DNA of 63,972 nt, from the NCBI GenBank assembly GCA_026986775.1, contig JALSNX010000004.1:133622-197593 (forward strand), read 5' to 3'. A program made the translations under genes and the position numbers. Numbering within the stretch: the first letter of the stretch is position 1; each line of letters begins with the position of its first letter. The notes under the pieces were generated by a model. It worked only from the letters and a program-made list of their open reading frames with translations, searched no databases and was not told the DNA's origin. Positions 26,421 to 34,720 of this stretch are shown piece after piece. The DNA is from Caldifarciminota bacterium (lineage in GTDB: Bacteria > Hydrothermota > Hydrothermia > UBA1063 > CAJXJZ01).

Positions 26421-28191
26421 GGAGGAAATTATAGAGTTTGGTGGCGATTTTTTCACCTATCCCTGGAACCCTTTTAAGTTCTTCTATGGTAGCCTCTTTG
26501 AGTCTCTTAAGACTTCCAAAATGCCTTATGAGGACTTTTTTTCTCTTTTCACCTATATCCGGTATAAAATCCAAAAAATCCCTGAATGATTCCCTATTTC
26601 TTATGTTACGATGATAGGTTATCGCAAACCTGTGCGCCTCATCTCTAATCTGTTTAAAGAGTTTTAAGCTGAAACTTCTCTGTGGTAGCATAATTCTTTT
26701 ACCGGTTTCAAGATAAAAATCGTCAAATCTCTTGGCAAATGCCACAAAGAGAACATCCTGTATCCCAAGTTCAAACTTCGCTTTTAGTGCTGCTTTCAGT
26801 TGTAGAAGTCCACCATCCAGCACGTAAATATCCGGCATTTTTGTATTCTCTAACAGGGCTCTTTTAAATCTCCTGAAAGTGACCTCATAAATCATTCTGA
26901 AATCATCCTTACCTTCAGGTCCTTTTATTCTGTATCTTCTGTATTCACTCTTTTTGGGCTTTCCTTGTTCAAAAACCACAAGAGATGCCACCCTGTATGC
27001 ACCGAATAACTGCGATGCATCCACACACTCTATTCTTTCCGGTACCCTGTTTAAACCAAACAACTTTTTTATCTCCATGAGTGCAGGATGTACCCTGAAT
27101 CTTTTTTTCTCATCATTTAAGGCCACTTCTTCGGCATTTTTTCGGGCAATCTCAAGGAGATTTTTAAATTCCTTATCTGGACTTTCAATTTTTGTATTGA
27201 GGAGGTTTTCAATTTCCTTTTTGTCTTCAGGAGTAGTATCCGTTATAATCTTTTCCGGCACTGTAGAAAGAGAGGAGTAAAACTGTAAGAGAAATGCGCT
27301 TATAACTTCTTCTTTAGTGTTGCTATCAGGATTTTCAGTCCTGAAATGCGCCGTCTGAACAACCTTTCCATCCCTGTAAAACAGCATGTAGAAATAGGTT
27401 CTACCTTTTACAGAAAAAGAACCAATTATGTCTATTGAACCTTCCTTTAGACTTGATATATAAAAGTGATACTTTAGTTCATGAAGAGCGGCTATTCTAT
27501 CCCTCAAAAGTGCAGCATATTCAAAGTTCAGGTTCTCTGATGCCTTTTCCATCTCATTATTTAAGTATTCTATTGCCTCTTTTAAATCTCCCTTTAAGAC
27601 TCTTTTTATGTTCTCAACGTTACGTCTGTAATCTTCAGGGTTAACAAGGTTTCTTATACATGGTGCCTGACACAGACCCATATGAAATTCTATACATGGT
27701 TTTATTTCCCTTTTCGCTGGCAACCTGTATTTACAATTTCTTACAGGAAATATCTCTCTCAATATCTTGAGAGACTTTCTTATTGCGCCTGCACTCATGT
27801 ATGGGCCGAAAATGTCGGCGTTTTTCAGGGTAAGGTTTCTTGTAACAAAAATACGAGGGTACATTTCCCCTTTTGTTATTGCTATGTAAGGGTATTTTTT
27901 ATCGTCAGTCAGGCGGATATTGTATCTTGGAGAATATTCTTTGATAAGATTTGCTTCAAGAAGAAGTGCCTCTGATTCTGTTCGTGTTATAATGTATTCA
28001 AGTTCGCTTGCCTTTTTTACAAAAGAAGGAGAGGTGGTAATGTGTGTTTTAATTCTGTTTCTGAGATTTTTTGCTTTTCCCACGTATAGAATTTGCTCTT
28101 TTGACCTGAAAATATAAACTCCAGGAAGTTCGGGTATATCTTCAGGGTTTATGCTTATTGGCATAAGATAAAAGAACTTTTTTAAACTCAT
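26410..28191 (-). CDS. uvrC: UvrABC excinuclease subunit C
   Basis: A 593-residue nucleotide-excision-repair nuclease. The N-terminal GIY-YIG domain is visible (PGVYIFR...LYVGKAKNL), then a cysteine-containing region around CKYRLPAKREIKPC, a UVR domain near residue 200, the RNase H-like endonuclease domain (ECVDASQLFG, YVLDGGLLQLKAAL) and two C-terminal helix-hairpin-helices ending near VPGIGEKIA. It makes both incisions around UvrB-marked lesions. An internal ATG at 28,164 fits the usual N-terminus better and reduces overlap with the upstream gene; neither start has a clear ribosome site. Confidence 0.96.
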   Translation of the reverse strand: MSLKKFFYLMPISINPEDIPELPGVYIFRSKEQILYVGKAKNLRNRIKTHITTSPSFVKKASELEYIITRTESEALLLEANLIKEYSPRYNIRLTDDKKYPYIAITKGEMYPRIFVTRNLTLKNADIFGPYMSAGAIRKSLKILREIFPVRNCKYRLPAKREIKPCIEFHMGLCQAPCIRNLVNPEDYRRNVENIKRVLKGDLKEAIEYLNNEMEKASENLNFEYAALLRDRIAALHELKYHFYISSLKEGSIDIIGSFSVKGRTYFYMLFYRDGKVVQTAHFRTENPDSNTKEEVISAFLLQFYSSLSTVPEKIITDTTPEDKKEIENLLNTKIESPDKEFKNLLEIARKNAEEVALNDEKKRFRVHPALMEIKKLFGLNRVPERIECVDASQLFGAYRVASLVVFEQGKPKKSEYRRYRIKGPEGKDDFRMIYEVTFRRFKRALLENTKMPDIYVLDGGLLQLKAALKAKFELGIQDVLFVAFAKRFDDFYLETGKRIMLPQRSFSLKLFKQIRDEAHRFAITYHRNIRNRESFRDFLDFIPDIGEKRKKVLIRHFGSLKRLKEATIEELKRVPGIGEKIATKLYNFLHED

Positions 28192-28612
28192 TCAATTGGT
28201 TTTCTTTGAAGGTTTTTGTGGAAAGGTGCGAGTATTTATCAGGCAGGAAAAAAGAGTAAACAGGTTTTCCAAGTTTGTGTGCTATTGCAAGTTCAATAAG
28301 TGTTCCGTTACTTATTCCCACCGATACCACAATATTTGCAGATGATATAACAAGGAAGTTTCTGAGTTCATTCATATGGGTGGGTATTTTTATCTGGACA
28401 CATGGGTTTGCATCCTCAAAATCACTGGGAAGTATGCCCACTGTAAGCCCGCCTTTTTCTTTTGCGCCACATGATGCTGCTTCCATTATTCCACCCCGTC
28501 CTCCCGTAATCAACACCGCCTTCATCTCTCCTATCATACTGCCAATTCTGTATGCTGTTTCTCTTTCCTTTTTGTACGGACTGGATGGGCCTATAACGCT
28601 TACCTGGAGCAT
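28142..28612 (-). CDS. LOG/TIGR00725-family nucleotide-binding protein
   Basis: A 156-residue Rossmann-like protein of the SLOG superfamily: the GGRGGIMEA loop, an ISSANIVVSVG strand and GTLIELAIA are typical of TIGR00725 and lysine-decarboxylase-like (LOG) proteins. Some relatives cleave nucleoside monophosphates or bind nucleotides; no specific role is established for this branch. It overlaps the uvrC start and probably belongs to its operon. Confidence 0.8.
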   Translation of the reverse strand: MLQVSVIGPSSPYKKERETAYRIGSMIGEMKAVLITGGRGGIMEAASCGAKEKGGLTVGILPSDFEDANPCVQIKIPTHMNELRNFLVISSANIVVSVGISNGTLIELAIAHKLGKPVYSFFLPDKYSHLSTKTFKENQLNEFKKVLLSYANKHKP

Positions 28613-28616
28613 GGAC

Positions 28617-29072
28617 TCAGAGGTTTTTAACGATTTTATTTATTCTGAAAATCCATTTATCAGGGTCTTTTATAAGCCATGCAACTTTATCCTCTATACC
28701 TCTTTCGCTGAAAAAATGTATTCTAAGTAAAGGTCTTAGCTTTGTCTTACCAAGAAAACTATTTGTTTTGTCGGCTTCTATTATTGAGGACAGAGGTATC
28801 TGTATAGATTTTTTAGGGAGCCACATCTCAAAGAATATACCTTTATCTGTTAAAATGAGTATTCCATTACCCCGTTGTTGTGCCATGCCCTTACTCTCCT
28901 GTCCAAAAAAGTTTGCAGCCTTCTCCATTAAGAATATTTTATGCCTCTTTACAAGATTGAGAGCTGTATTGGTTCGGTCTTTTATAATAAGCAGAAGTCT
29001 GATATACAGTGCCACCAGTATAACGGCAAGTGCAGTAAGAATGCCGAGTGGAATAAGTATTGCTTCCCTCAT
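28617..29072 (-). CDS. Membrane-anchored small protein, PH/GRAM-like domain
   Basis: A 151-residue protein with one N-terminal transmembrane helix (~8-30), then a helical linker and a beta-rich domain beginning GILILTDKGIFFEMW that resembles bacterial PH/GRAM-like domains. It is the first gene of the minus-strand group with the LOG protein and uvrC. Function unknown. Confidence 0.5.
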   Translation of the reverse strand: MREAILIPLGILTALAVILVALYIRLLLIIKDRTNTALNLVKRHKIFLMEKAANFFGQESKGMAQQRGNGILILTDKGIFFEMWLPKKSIQIPLSSIIEADKTNSFLGKTKLRPLLRIHFFSERGIEDKVAWLIKDPDKWIFRINKIVKNL

Positions 29073-29121
29073 ATAAAACTATTTTAAAACAATTTGTATG
29101 CCCATGCAACATGAGTGAGGT

Positions 29122-29150
29122 TTGATTATCCATGTGTCAAACTCTAAAAT
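29122..29150 (+). promoter_or_regulatory. Promoter of hutH
   Basis: TTGATT at 29,122-29,127 and TAAAAT at 29,145-29,150 with a 17-base spacer, 22 bases before the hutH start codon. Confidence 0.55.
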
Positions 29151-29172
29151 AAAGTAAGCAAGAGAGAGTAAA

Positions 29173-30660
29173 ATGGTAAAGATAGACGGGCATAAACTGA
29201 GTCTTGAAGAGGTTTACAGGGTTGCATATTCCCATGAGGCAGTCGTGCTTGATGCTGCTGCCAGAGAGTTTATGAATAGAACGAGAGGTGTAGTAGAGGA
29301 AAAGGCTAAGGGCAGTACTCCCATTTATGGTATAAATACAGGTGTTGGAAAGCTCTCTGAGGTCAAGATAGGTGCTGAAGAGGTTGAGTCCCTTCAGGTT
29401 AATATAATTCGCAGCCACGCTGTAGGTGTGGGAAAACCTCTTGAACCTCCCTTTGTCAGGGCTGCCATTTTGTTGCGTGCCAATACACTGGCAAAGGGTT
29501 ACTCAGGAACAAGACCGGAGGTTGTTGATAAACTGCTTGAGTTTTTGAACAAAGGCATAGTGCCATATGTTCCAGAAAAAGGGTCTGTGGGTGCCAGTGG
29601 TGACCTTGCACCCCTTGCACATATTGCTCTTGCACTTATAGGTGAAGGTTACTGTATTGAAGATGGCAGGAAAATACCCACTTTGAAAATGCTTGATGGC
29701 AAAGGTGTCCTGCCTATAAAATTAAGGGCAAAAGAGGGTCTTTCCCTCATAAATGGCACACAGGCCTCAAGTGCCATTATTGCAATACTCTTGAAAAAAT
29801 CAATTAATCTTCTTTATGCTGCCAATTTCATATCATCGCTGGTTTTTCTTGCCCAGTACGGTGTATTTGAAGAACTTGATGAGAGAATTCAGAAAATAAG
29901 ACCCCATGAAGGGCAGAAAAAGGTTGCCGATTACATGCGCCATCTTATAAAGGATGCTCCTGTTCTTAAAGAAAGGAGGAAGGTCCAGGATGCATATTCA
30001 ATAAGGTGTATTCCCCAAGTACATGGGGCAGTACTGGATATGCTTGAATTCGCAAAGAAGATTATAGAAACTGAGATAAATTCCACCACAGACAATCCCC
30101 TTGTGTTTGAAAACGGAGACATAATATCCAATGGCAATTTTCACGGACAGTATCCCGCTTATGCAGGTGATGTGGCAGGCATTGCCCTTACAACACTTTC
30201 TTCAATCTCTGACAGAAGAAGTTTCAGGCTACTTACTCCTGAACTCTCCATGGGGTTGCCAGCGTTCCTTGCAAAAAATTCTGGAATAAACTCTGGCTTT
30301 ATGATGCTGCAGGTAACACAGGCCTCCCTTGTTGCTCAAAATAGACTGCTTGCCGCACCTGCTTCAGTTCATTCCATCCCCACTTCAGGTGATCAGGAAG
30401 ACAGCGTTTCTCAGTCCATGAATAGTGCTCTTAAACTCAGAGAAATTTATGATAACACACTTGATACTCTTGCCATAGAACTTCTCATTGCCCTTCAGGC
30501 TGTAAGACTGAGGGGTATGCAAATCCTATCACCAAGACTTAGAAGTATTGTGGAAAGTCAGCTTGACTTTATAGATTTTGTGGAATCTGACATGGTCTAT
30601 CAGCAGGATATGGAAAAGTCAAGAGATTTTATAGAGAACACAGATTTTTCAAAGATTTAA
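29173..30660 (+). CDS. hutH: Histidine ammonia-lyase
   Basis: A 495-residue member of the aromatic amino acid lyase family. The Ala-Ser-Gly triad that cyclises into the MIO cofactor is at residues 141-143 (GSVGASGDLAPLAH); YGINTGVG (52-59) and the FHGQYPAYAGD region are also typical. It converts histidine to urocanate and ammonia. No hutU, hutI or hutG is present in the window, so the rest of histidine degradation is elsewhere or absent. A related lyase specificity (e.g. tyrosine) is possible, but the overall match is to HAL. Confidence 0.93.
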   Translation: MVKIDGHKLSLEEVYRVAYSHEAVVLDAAAREFMNRTRGVVEEKAKGSTPIYGINTGVGKLSEVKIGAEEVESLQVNIIRSHAVGVGKPLEPPFVRAAILLRANTLAKGYSGTRPEVVDKLLEFLNKGIVPYVPEKGSVGASGDLAPLAHIALALIGEGYCIEDGRKIPTLKMLDGKGVLPIKLRAKEGLSLINGTQASSAIIAILLKKSINLLYAANFISSLVFLAQYGVFEELDERIQKIRPHEGQKKVADYMRHLIKDAPVLKERRKVQDAYSIRCIPQVHGAVLDMLEFAKKIIETEINSTTDNPLVFENGDIISNGNFHGQYPAYAGDVAGIALTTLSSISDRRSFRLLTPELSMGLPAFLAKNSGINSGFMMLQVTQASLVAQNRLLAAPASVHSIPTSGDQEDSVSQSMNSALKLREIYDNTLDTLAIELLIALQAVRLRGMQILSPRLRSIVESQLDFIDFVESDMVYQQDMEKSRDFIENTDFSKI

Positions 30661-30673
30661 AGGAGGGGAAAGT

Positions 30674-31624
30674 ATGGGACTTTTAATATTCCTTATAATA
30701 CTCGCCATTGCCATATTTATATTTCAGAAAAGCGTTCAAAAATACGTGGTTGTTGAGAAAGGAGGGGAGGTCAGGACTGTGAGAAAGCTGAGTTTACCAG
30801 TTTATAAACTGACGGCAATAATAGTAATTCTTCTGATACTTGCCTTTATCGCGGTGAGTGTCCGTTACGTGCCTGTGGGTCACGCGATGGTTAAGTTTAA
30901 CATAATCACAAAGAAATTCACGGTAGCAGGTGAGGGAATTACCCTTGTTCCGCCTTTTATTTATAATACATACATTTATGACTTAAGACGTCAGGAATAC
31001 ACCATGACCTCCCGTAAGGGTGAAGGTAGAAAAGCCAATATAGATGACAGTTTGTGGGCACCAACAAGCGAAGGTCTGCAGGTTGGTATAGACCTTACCA
31101 CATGGTACAGGGTGAATCCCGATAAACTCATATATGTTCACAGGAATATAGGCCCAGATTATGCCGAAAAGATTGTAAGACCCACCATAAGGTCGGTTGT
31201 AAGACACGTAATTTCAGAATACAAGGTTATGGATGTGTATTCAGCCAAGAGAAGATTGATTCAGGGAGAGGTTGAGAAACGGATAAAAAAGATGCTTGAA
31301 CCGGATGGGTTTATAATTGATGGTGTCGTATTGAGAGATGTGCACTTTACACCCGGTTTTGCAAAGGCTATTGAAGAAAAACAAATTGCCCAGCAGGAAG
31401 CCGAAAGAATGAACTATATACTTTTGAAAGAGAAAAAAGAAGCCGAGCGGAAGAAAATAGAAGCAGAGGGTGAGGCAAAGAAAATAGAAATTGTTTCAAA
31501 GTCTTTAAAGCAGAACCCACAGTATCTAAAATACCTCTACGTCAGTAAGCTCTCAGACAAGATTCAGGTTATTGTTGCAGACCAGCCCACCATTCTTGAC
31601 CTGAAAAATATGCTTTCAAAATGA
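30674..31624 (+). CDS. SPFH/prohibitin-family membrane protein
   Basis: A 316-residue protein with two N-terminal hydrophobic helices (~3-20 and ~36-58), a band-7/SPFH domain beginning RYVPVGHAMV, and a charged coiled-coil (KKEAERKKIEAEGEAKK) toward the C-terminus. This is the layout of HflK/HflC/prohibitin proteins that form membrane scaffolds around proteases. It follows hutH by 13 bases and overlaps the UbiA gene by 4 bases. Confidence 0.85.
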   Translation: MGLLIFLIILAIAIFIFQKSVQKYVVVEKGGEVRTVRKLSLPVYKLTAIIVILLILAFIAVSVRYVPVGHAMVKFNIITKKFTVAGEGITLVPPFIYNTYIYDLRRQEYTMTSRKGEGRKANIDDSLWAPTSEGLQVGIDLTTWYRVNPDKLIYVHRNIGPDYAEKIVRPTIRSVVRHVISEYKVMDVYSAKRRLIQGEVEKRIKKMLEPDGFIIDGVVLRDVHFTPGFAKAIEEKQIAQQEAERMNYILLKEKKEAERKKIEAEGEAKKIEIVSKSLKQNPQYLKYLYVSKLSDKIQVIVADQPTILDLKNMLSK

Positions 31625-32451
31625 AAGACAAATTAACGGAGTTTGTAAAACTTGCACGCTTTGAAAACGCCGTCATTGCAATAATCGTGGTATTTGTTGG
31701 TGTTAAAGCAGCAGGTGGATATGTGCCATTTATTAAAACGCTCTTACTTTCATTATCCGTGTTCTTTCTTAATATCTTTGCCAATGTTCAAAACGACATA
31801 GTTGATATTGACACAGATAGACTGAATAAGAAGGAGCGGCCACTTGTAAAAGGGACTATTACTGAAGATGAGGCATCTTATTTTGCCATTTTCAGTCTCA
31901 TTATGTCATTTATGTTTGCACTTTTTTCAGGGTTCAAGATTTTTTTGATGATTCTATTTATGAGCATTCTGATATACCTCTACAATACCTATATGAAAAG
32001 AGTCGTACTGCTTGGTAATCTTGCTGTAGCTCTTATTACCTCTCTGGTATTCATTACATCAGGGATACTTGTAAGTGCTGTTAAATACTCACTGATTCCC
32101 GCGCTTATAGCATTTTACTATAATTTTATGAGAGAGATAGTCAAAGACTGGGCAGACATTACCGGAGACAAAAGTTCAGGGATAACCACAGTACCCATGG
32201 TGCTGGGACACAAATTGACCACCTTTTTAATATTCCTTCTTTCACTCTTGTTCATTCCCTTTCTGATGATACCCTATGTTGCGGGAGTTTTTGGTAAACT
32301 GTATCTTTACATAAGTGTGGCCTTCTGTGCTGCTCCCTTATTTGCCGCATATATTATGCTCAAGAAGAATAGAGAAGGACTTATCTTATTTGCTAAGATA
32401 ACCAAGTATTTAATGATACCTTTACTGCTTGCCATTTATCTGGGGGTGTAA
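31621..32451 (+). CDS. UbiA-family prenyltransferase
   Basis: A 276-residue polytopic protein with the first Asp-rich motif NDIVDIDTD and the second DWADITGDKSSG, plus about eight membrane helices. The sequence, including RPLVKG and TTVPMVLGHK, resembles the geranylgeranylglyceryl-phosphate synthase branch (archaeal DGGGP synthase-like) known also from some bacteria. Quinone or other lipid substrates are possible. It overlaps the SPFH gene start-to-stop (ATGA). Confidence 0.8.
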   Translation: MKDKLTEFVKLARFENAVIAIIVVFVGVKAAGGYVPFIKTLLLSLSVFFLNIFANVQNDIVDIDTDRLNKKERPLVKGTITEDEASYFAIFSLIMSFMFALFSGFKIFLMILFMSILIYLYNTYMKRVVLLGNLAVALITSLVFITSGILVSAVKYSLIPALIAFYYNFMREIVKDWADITGDKSSGITTVPMVLGHKLTTFLIFLLSLLFIPFLMIPYVAGVFGKLYLYISVAFCAAPLFAAYIMLKKNREGLILFAKITKYLMIPLLLAIYLGV

Positions 32452-32452
32452 T

Positions 32453-32944
32453 ATGAAGATAGGAATAGTATCGGATACACACGACAATAGAGAAAAGGTT
32501 GAAAAAATATTCAGCAAATTTGAAAAATCGGGGATAAAACTTGTAATTCATCTTGGTGACCTTATTTCCCCTTTTGTTCTTGACTGGATTAATGAAAATT
32601 ACACGGGTAAACTGATTTTAATCAGGGGAAACAACGATGGTGAACTTGCCTTTACCCTGAAGAAGGTAGAAAGATATGGCTACGAATACCATGAGGACCC
32701 GGAGATTATAGAAGTAGGAGGTAAAAGGCTTGCAATAATGCATAAACCAGTGTTTTTAGATGAGCTTGTCAGATCTGGCAGGGTGGATTATGTCCTTTAC
32801 GGTCACACGCATAAAAAGGAGATAAGAAAAGTGGATAAAGCGGTTATAATTAATCCGGGAGAATCATGTGGCTATTTAACAGGTGAGGCAACCTATGTGA
32901 TTTTGGATACTGAAACAGGGGAGGTGAGTTTTGAACGGGCTTGA
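32453..32944 (+). CDS. YfcE/MJ0936-type phosphodiesterase
   Basis: The ATG at 32,453 begins with the characteristic MKIGIVSDTHDN; the in-frame upstream codons lie in the UbiA gene. The ~163-residue calcineurin-like phosphoesterase has all metal motifs: SDTHDN, HLGDLIS, RGNND and YGHTHK. Family members hydrolyse phosphodiesters in vitro; the cellular substrate is unknown. It overlaps the cvpA-like gene by 14 bases. Confidence 0.9.
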   Translation: MKIGIVSDTHDNREKVEKIFSKFEKSGIKLVIHLGDLISPFVLDWINENYTGKLILIRGNNDGELAFTLKKVERYGYEYHEDPEIIEVGGKRLAIMHKPVFLDELVRSGRVDYVLYGHTHKKEIRKVDKAVIINPGESCGYLTGEATYVILDTETGEVSFERA

Positions 32945-33479
32945 TCTACTGGTCCTTATCGTTATTCTGGCATTTGTGGCTCGGGGTCTTCACAGGGGGC
33001 TCATAAAAGAGGTGTTTACAACACTTGGACTCTTTGGTGGACTGTATCTTGCCGTATTTGAAACAGGCAAGATTGTATATTATCTTACTCCCTATATTCC
33101 CTCAAAATTTCTCGCATATCTCGTGGCCTTTTTCGTTGTATTTTTCTTTGTATATTTTGTTGTTATGATGATAGGGGATGCTCTTGCAAAACTCATAAAG
33201 GTGTTAATGCTTGGATTCTTTGACAGTTTTCTTGGTGGTGTGCTTGGTTTTGTTGAGGGTTTCTTTATTGCAGGCGCTCTTTTACTTATCATATACAAGG
33301 CATTTCCTGGTGGGGTTAATGCAGTGGAGACAGGCATGATAGCGGCCCCGGTATATGACAGATTCTGGTCACTTTTCGGGAAGGTGTGGGAACAACAGGA
33401 ACAGAAACTCAAAAAACACATTGAAGAGTTGCAAAAAAACGATGCAAAGGGAGATGTGATTAAAAATGGCAATATCTGA
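32931..33479 (+). CDS. CvpA-family membrane protein
   Basis: A 182-residue protein starting at TTG after a GAGGTGAG ribosome site. It has four predicted transmembrane helices and the CvpA-type motif GLHRGLIKEVF near residue 22 and GGVLGFVEGF near residue 100; the C-terminus is a charged helix. CvpA proteins influence envelope homeostasis and colicin V production in E. coli, by unclear means. It overlaps the cytidine deaminase gene by 14 bases. Confidence 0.85.
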   Translation: MNGLDLLVLIVILAFVARGLHRGLIKEVFTTLGLFGGLYLAVFETGKIVYYLTPYIPSKFLAYLVAFFVVFFFVYFVVMMIGDALAKLIKVLMLGFFDSFLGGVLGFVEGFFIAGALLLIIYKAFPGGVNAVETGMIAAPVYDRFWSLFGKVWEQQEQKLKKHIEELQKNDAKGDVIKNGNI

Positions 33480-33855
33480 CAGAGAACTCATTGATATAGC
33501 AAAGAAAGCCATGGAAAATGCCTATGCACCCTATTCAAATTTCAGGGTGGGTGCAGCGCTTTTGACAAAGAGTGGGAAGGTATTTACAGGTGTCAATGTT
33601 GAAAACAGTTCCTATGGCCTTACAATGTGTGCCGAGAGGGTTGCAGTTTTCAAGGCAGTATCAGAAGGAGAAAGGGATTTTATTAAAATAGCCATTGTAT
33701 CTTCAGGTGGAGAAAAAACCTACCCCTGCGGTGCATGCAGACAGGTGCTATATGAATTTTCAGACAGTATTGAAATAATACTTGAGGATAGAGGGAAAAT
33801 TTTCAAAACAGATTTAAAGAAACTATTTCCTGAAGGATTCAGGCTGAAAAAGTAA
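33466..33855 (+). CDS. cdd: Cytidine deaminase
   Basis: A 129-residue homotetrameric-type cytidine deaminase. The substrate loop AYAPYSNFRVGAAL, the zinc/proton-shuttle motif CAERVA and the PCGACRQ pair are all intact. It deaminates cytidine and deoxycytidine for pyrimidine salvage. Length is normal. Confidence 0.96.
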   Translation: MAISDRELIDIAKKAMENAYAPYSNFRVGAALLTKSGKVFTGVNVENSSYGLTMCAERVAVFKAVSEGERDFIKIAIVSSGGEKTYPCGACRQVLYEFSDSIEIILEDRGKIFKTDLKKLFPEGFRLKK

Positions 33856-33870
33856 AACGGAGTTTACAAG

Positions 33871-33957
33871 ATGACTGATAGTACTCTGGTATTGCTTACT
33901 TCCATGTTTCTTTTAGTTGCACTGGTTTATTCTGGCTTTAAAACATTCAAAAAATAG
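33871..33957 (+). CDS. Possible 28-residue single-helix membrane peptide
   Basis: An ATG-started 28-codon frame between cdd and the next gene, encoding one hydrophobic helix (residues ~7-21) flanked by a polar N-terminus and a KTFKK tail. A weak CGGAG-like ribosome site lies 10 bases upstream. No family is recognised. Confidence 0.35.
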   Translation: MTDSTLVLLTSMFLLVALVYSGFKTFKK

Positions 33958-33967
33958 GGCTGGTAAT

Positions 33968-34372
33968 ATGGCATTAAGTTTTACTGGAGCAATATTACTC
34001 ATTCTCCTTTCTCTCTGGAGTTTATATGCAGGAAATACAGATAAACGGGTTCTACTTTTGGCATTTATAATGTTTCTGGGCAGTATGTGGATTACTGGAA
34101 TTGCAGGTCTTTTTTCAGGGAAGAAGGTTAAATTACAGGTTTTTGATGTGGTTATGATACTCCTCTATTTACTCGTATTTTTCTTCGTGGGGCAGACAAA
34201 TAGTTCTCTATTAAGCAGTGCCCTTTCAATAAGTCTTTATTACATAACAGCAACATTTTATAATGCATTAGAGTCCCAGACCCCACCAAAACATGCCCCA
34301 CTCTTTAAAATAATTCTCTGGTTGTGGTTTTTGTTAATGGGCGTTGTGTTTAAGGGTTTCGTAGCGGTATAA
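33968..34372 (+). CDS. Small membrane protein, function unknown
   Basis: Read from the ATG at 33,968 (an upstream in-frame ATG at 33,917 lies inside the preceding small frame) this gives a 134-residue protein with four hydrophobic helices and almost no soluble domain. No family recognised. It is the last gene before the accessory island: its stop codon is followed immediately by truncated exporter sequence. Confidence 0.55.
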   Translation: MALSFTGAILLILLSLWSLYAGNTDKRVLLLAFIMFLGSMWITGIAGLFSGKKVKLQVFDVVMILLYLLVFFFVGQTNSSLLSSALSISLYYITATFYNALESQTPPKHAPLFKIILWLWFLLMGVVFKGFVAV

Positions 34373-34468
34373 CTCTTCTTTTTTGTCTCACACAGGGAAA
34401 ATGTGGAACAAAACTATGAATGGGATAGAATTTACAGAATTCACAATGAAGGGCTTGAAGAGGTATGA
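34373..34468 (+). pseudogene. Truncated 3' end of a peptide-exporter ABC gene
   Basis: From about 34,383 the sequence reads VSHR (the H-loop of an ABC ATPase) through YEWDRIYRIHN to a TGA at 34,468. It matches base for base, with few differences, the last ~100 bases of the exporter gene ending at 54,038. Nothing of the upstream gene remains. The homology continues past the stop codon through ~150 bases of intergenic DNA to the poly-C promoter, so a block of exporter end plus promoter was copied or left behind here. Confidence 0.85.
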
Positions 34469-34610
34469 TAGCATTTACACTCCTTTAAGTGCAAACTTTT
34501 GACATGCAATAAGAGGTTAAGACATACTATATTTATATGATTAAGTAATCAAAAGAACATGTAACGCAATAAATTCATAGTTTCAACTGGAATTTAAATA
34601 ATTAAACTTC

Positions 34611-34639
34611 TTGACAAAACTCCCCCCCCCCATTATAAT
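34611..34639 (+). promoter_or_regulatory. Poly-C promoter P1 (upstream of the C25 protease)
   Basis: Perfect TTGACA (34,611-34,616) and TATAAT (34,634-34,639) with a 17-base spacer containing ten consecutive C. The ~90 bases upstream, including ATGATTAAGTAATC, GAACATGTAAC and CATAGTTTCAACT blocks, are shared with P2 and P3. Slippage of the C run would change spacer length and promoter strength. Confidence 0.85.
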
Positions 34640-34720
34640 ATTTTATATCTGGGCACTTGAAAAAGACATAAAATTTGTAAGAGGTGATGGTGATGATAAT
34701 AGTAAAAAAGGAGGTAAGGT

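Noticed and set aside
33917-33967. Upstream in-frame start for the small membrane protein
   Set aside because: It overlaps the end of the preceding small frame and lacks a ribosome site; the ATG at 33,968 was preferred.
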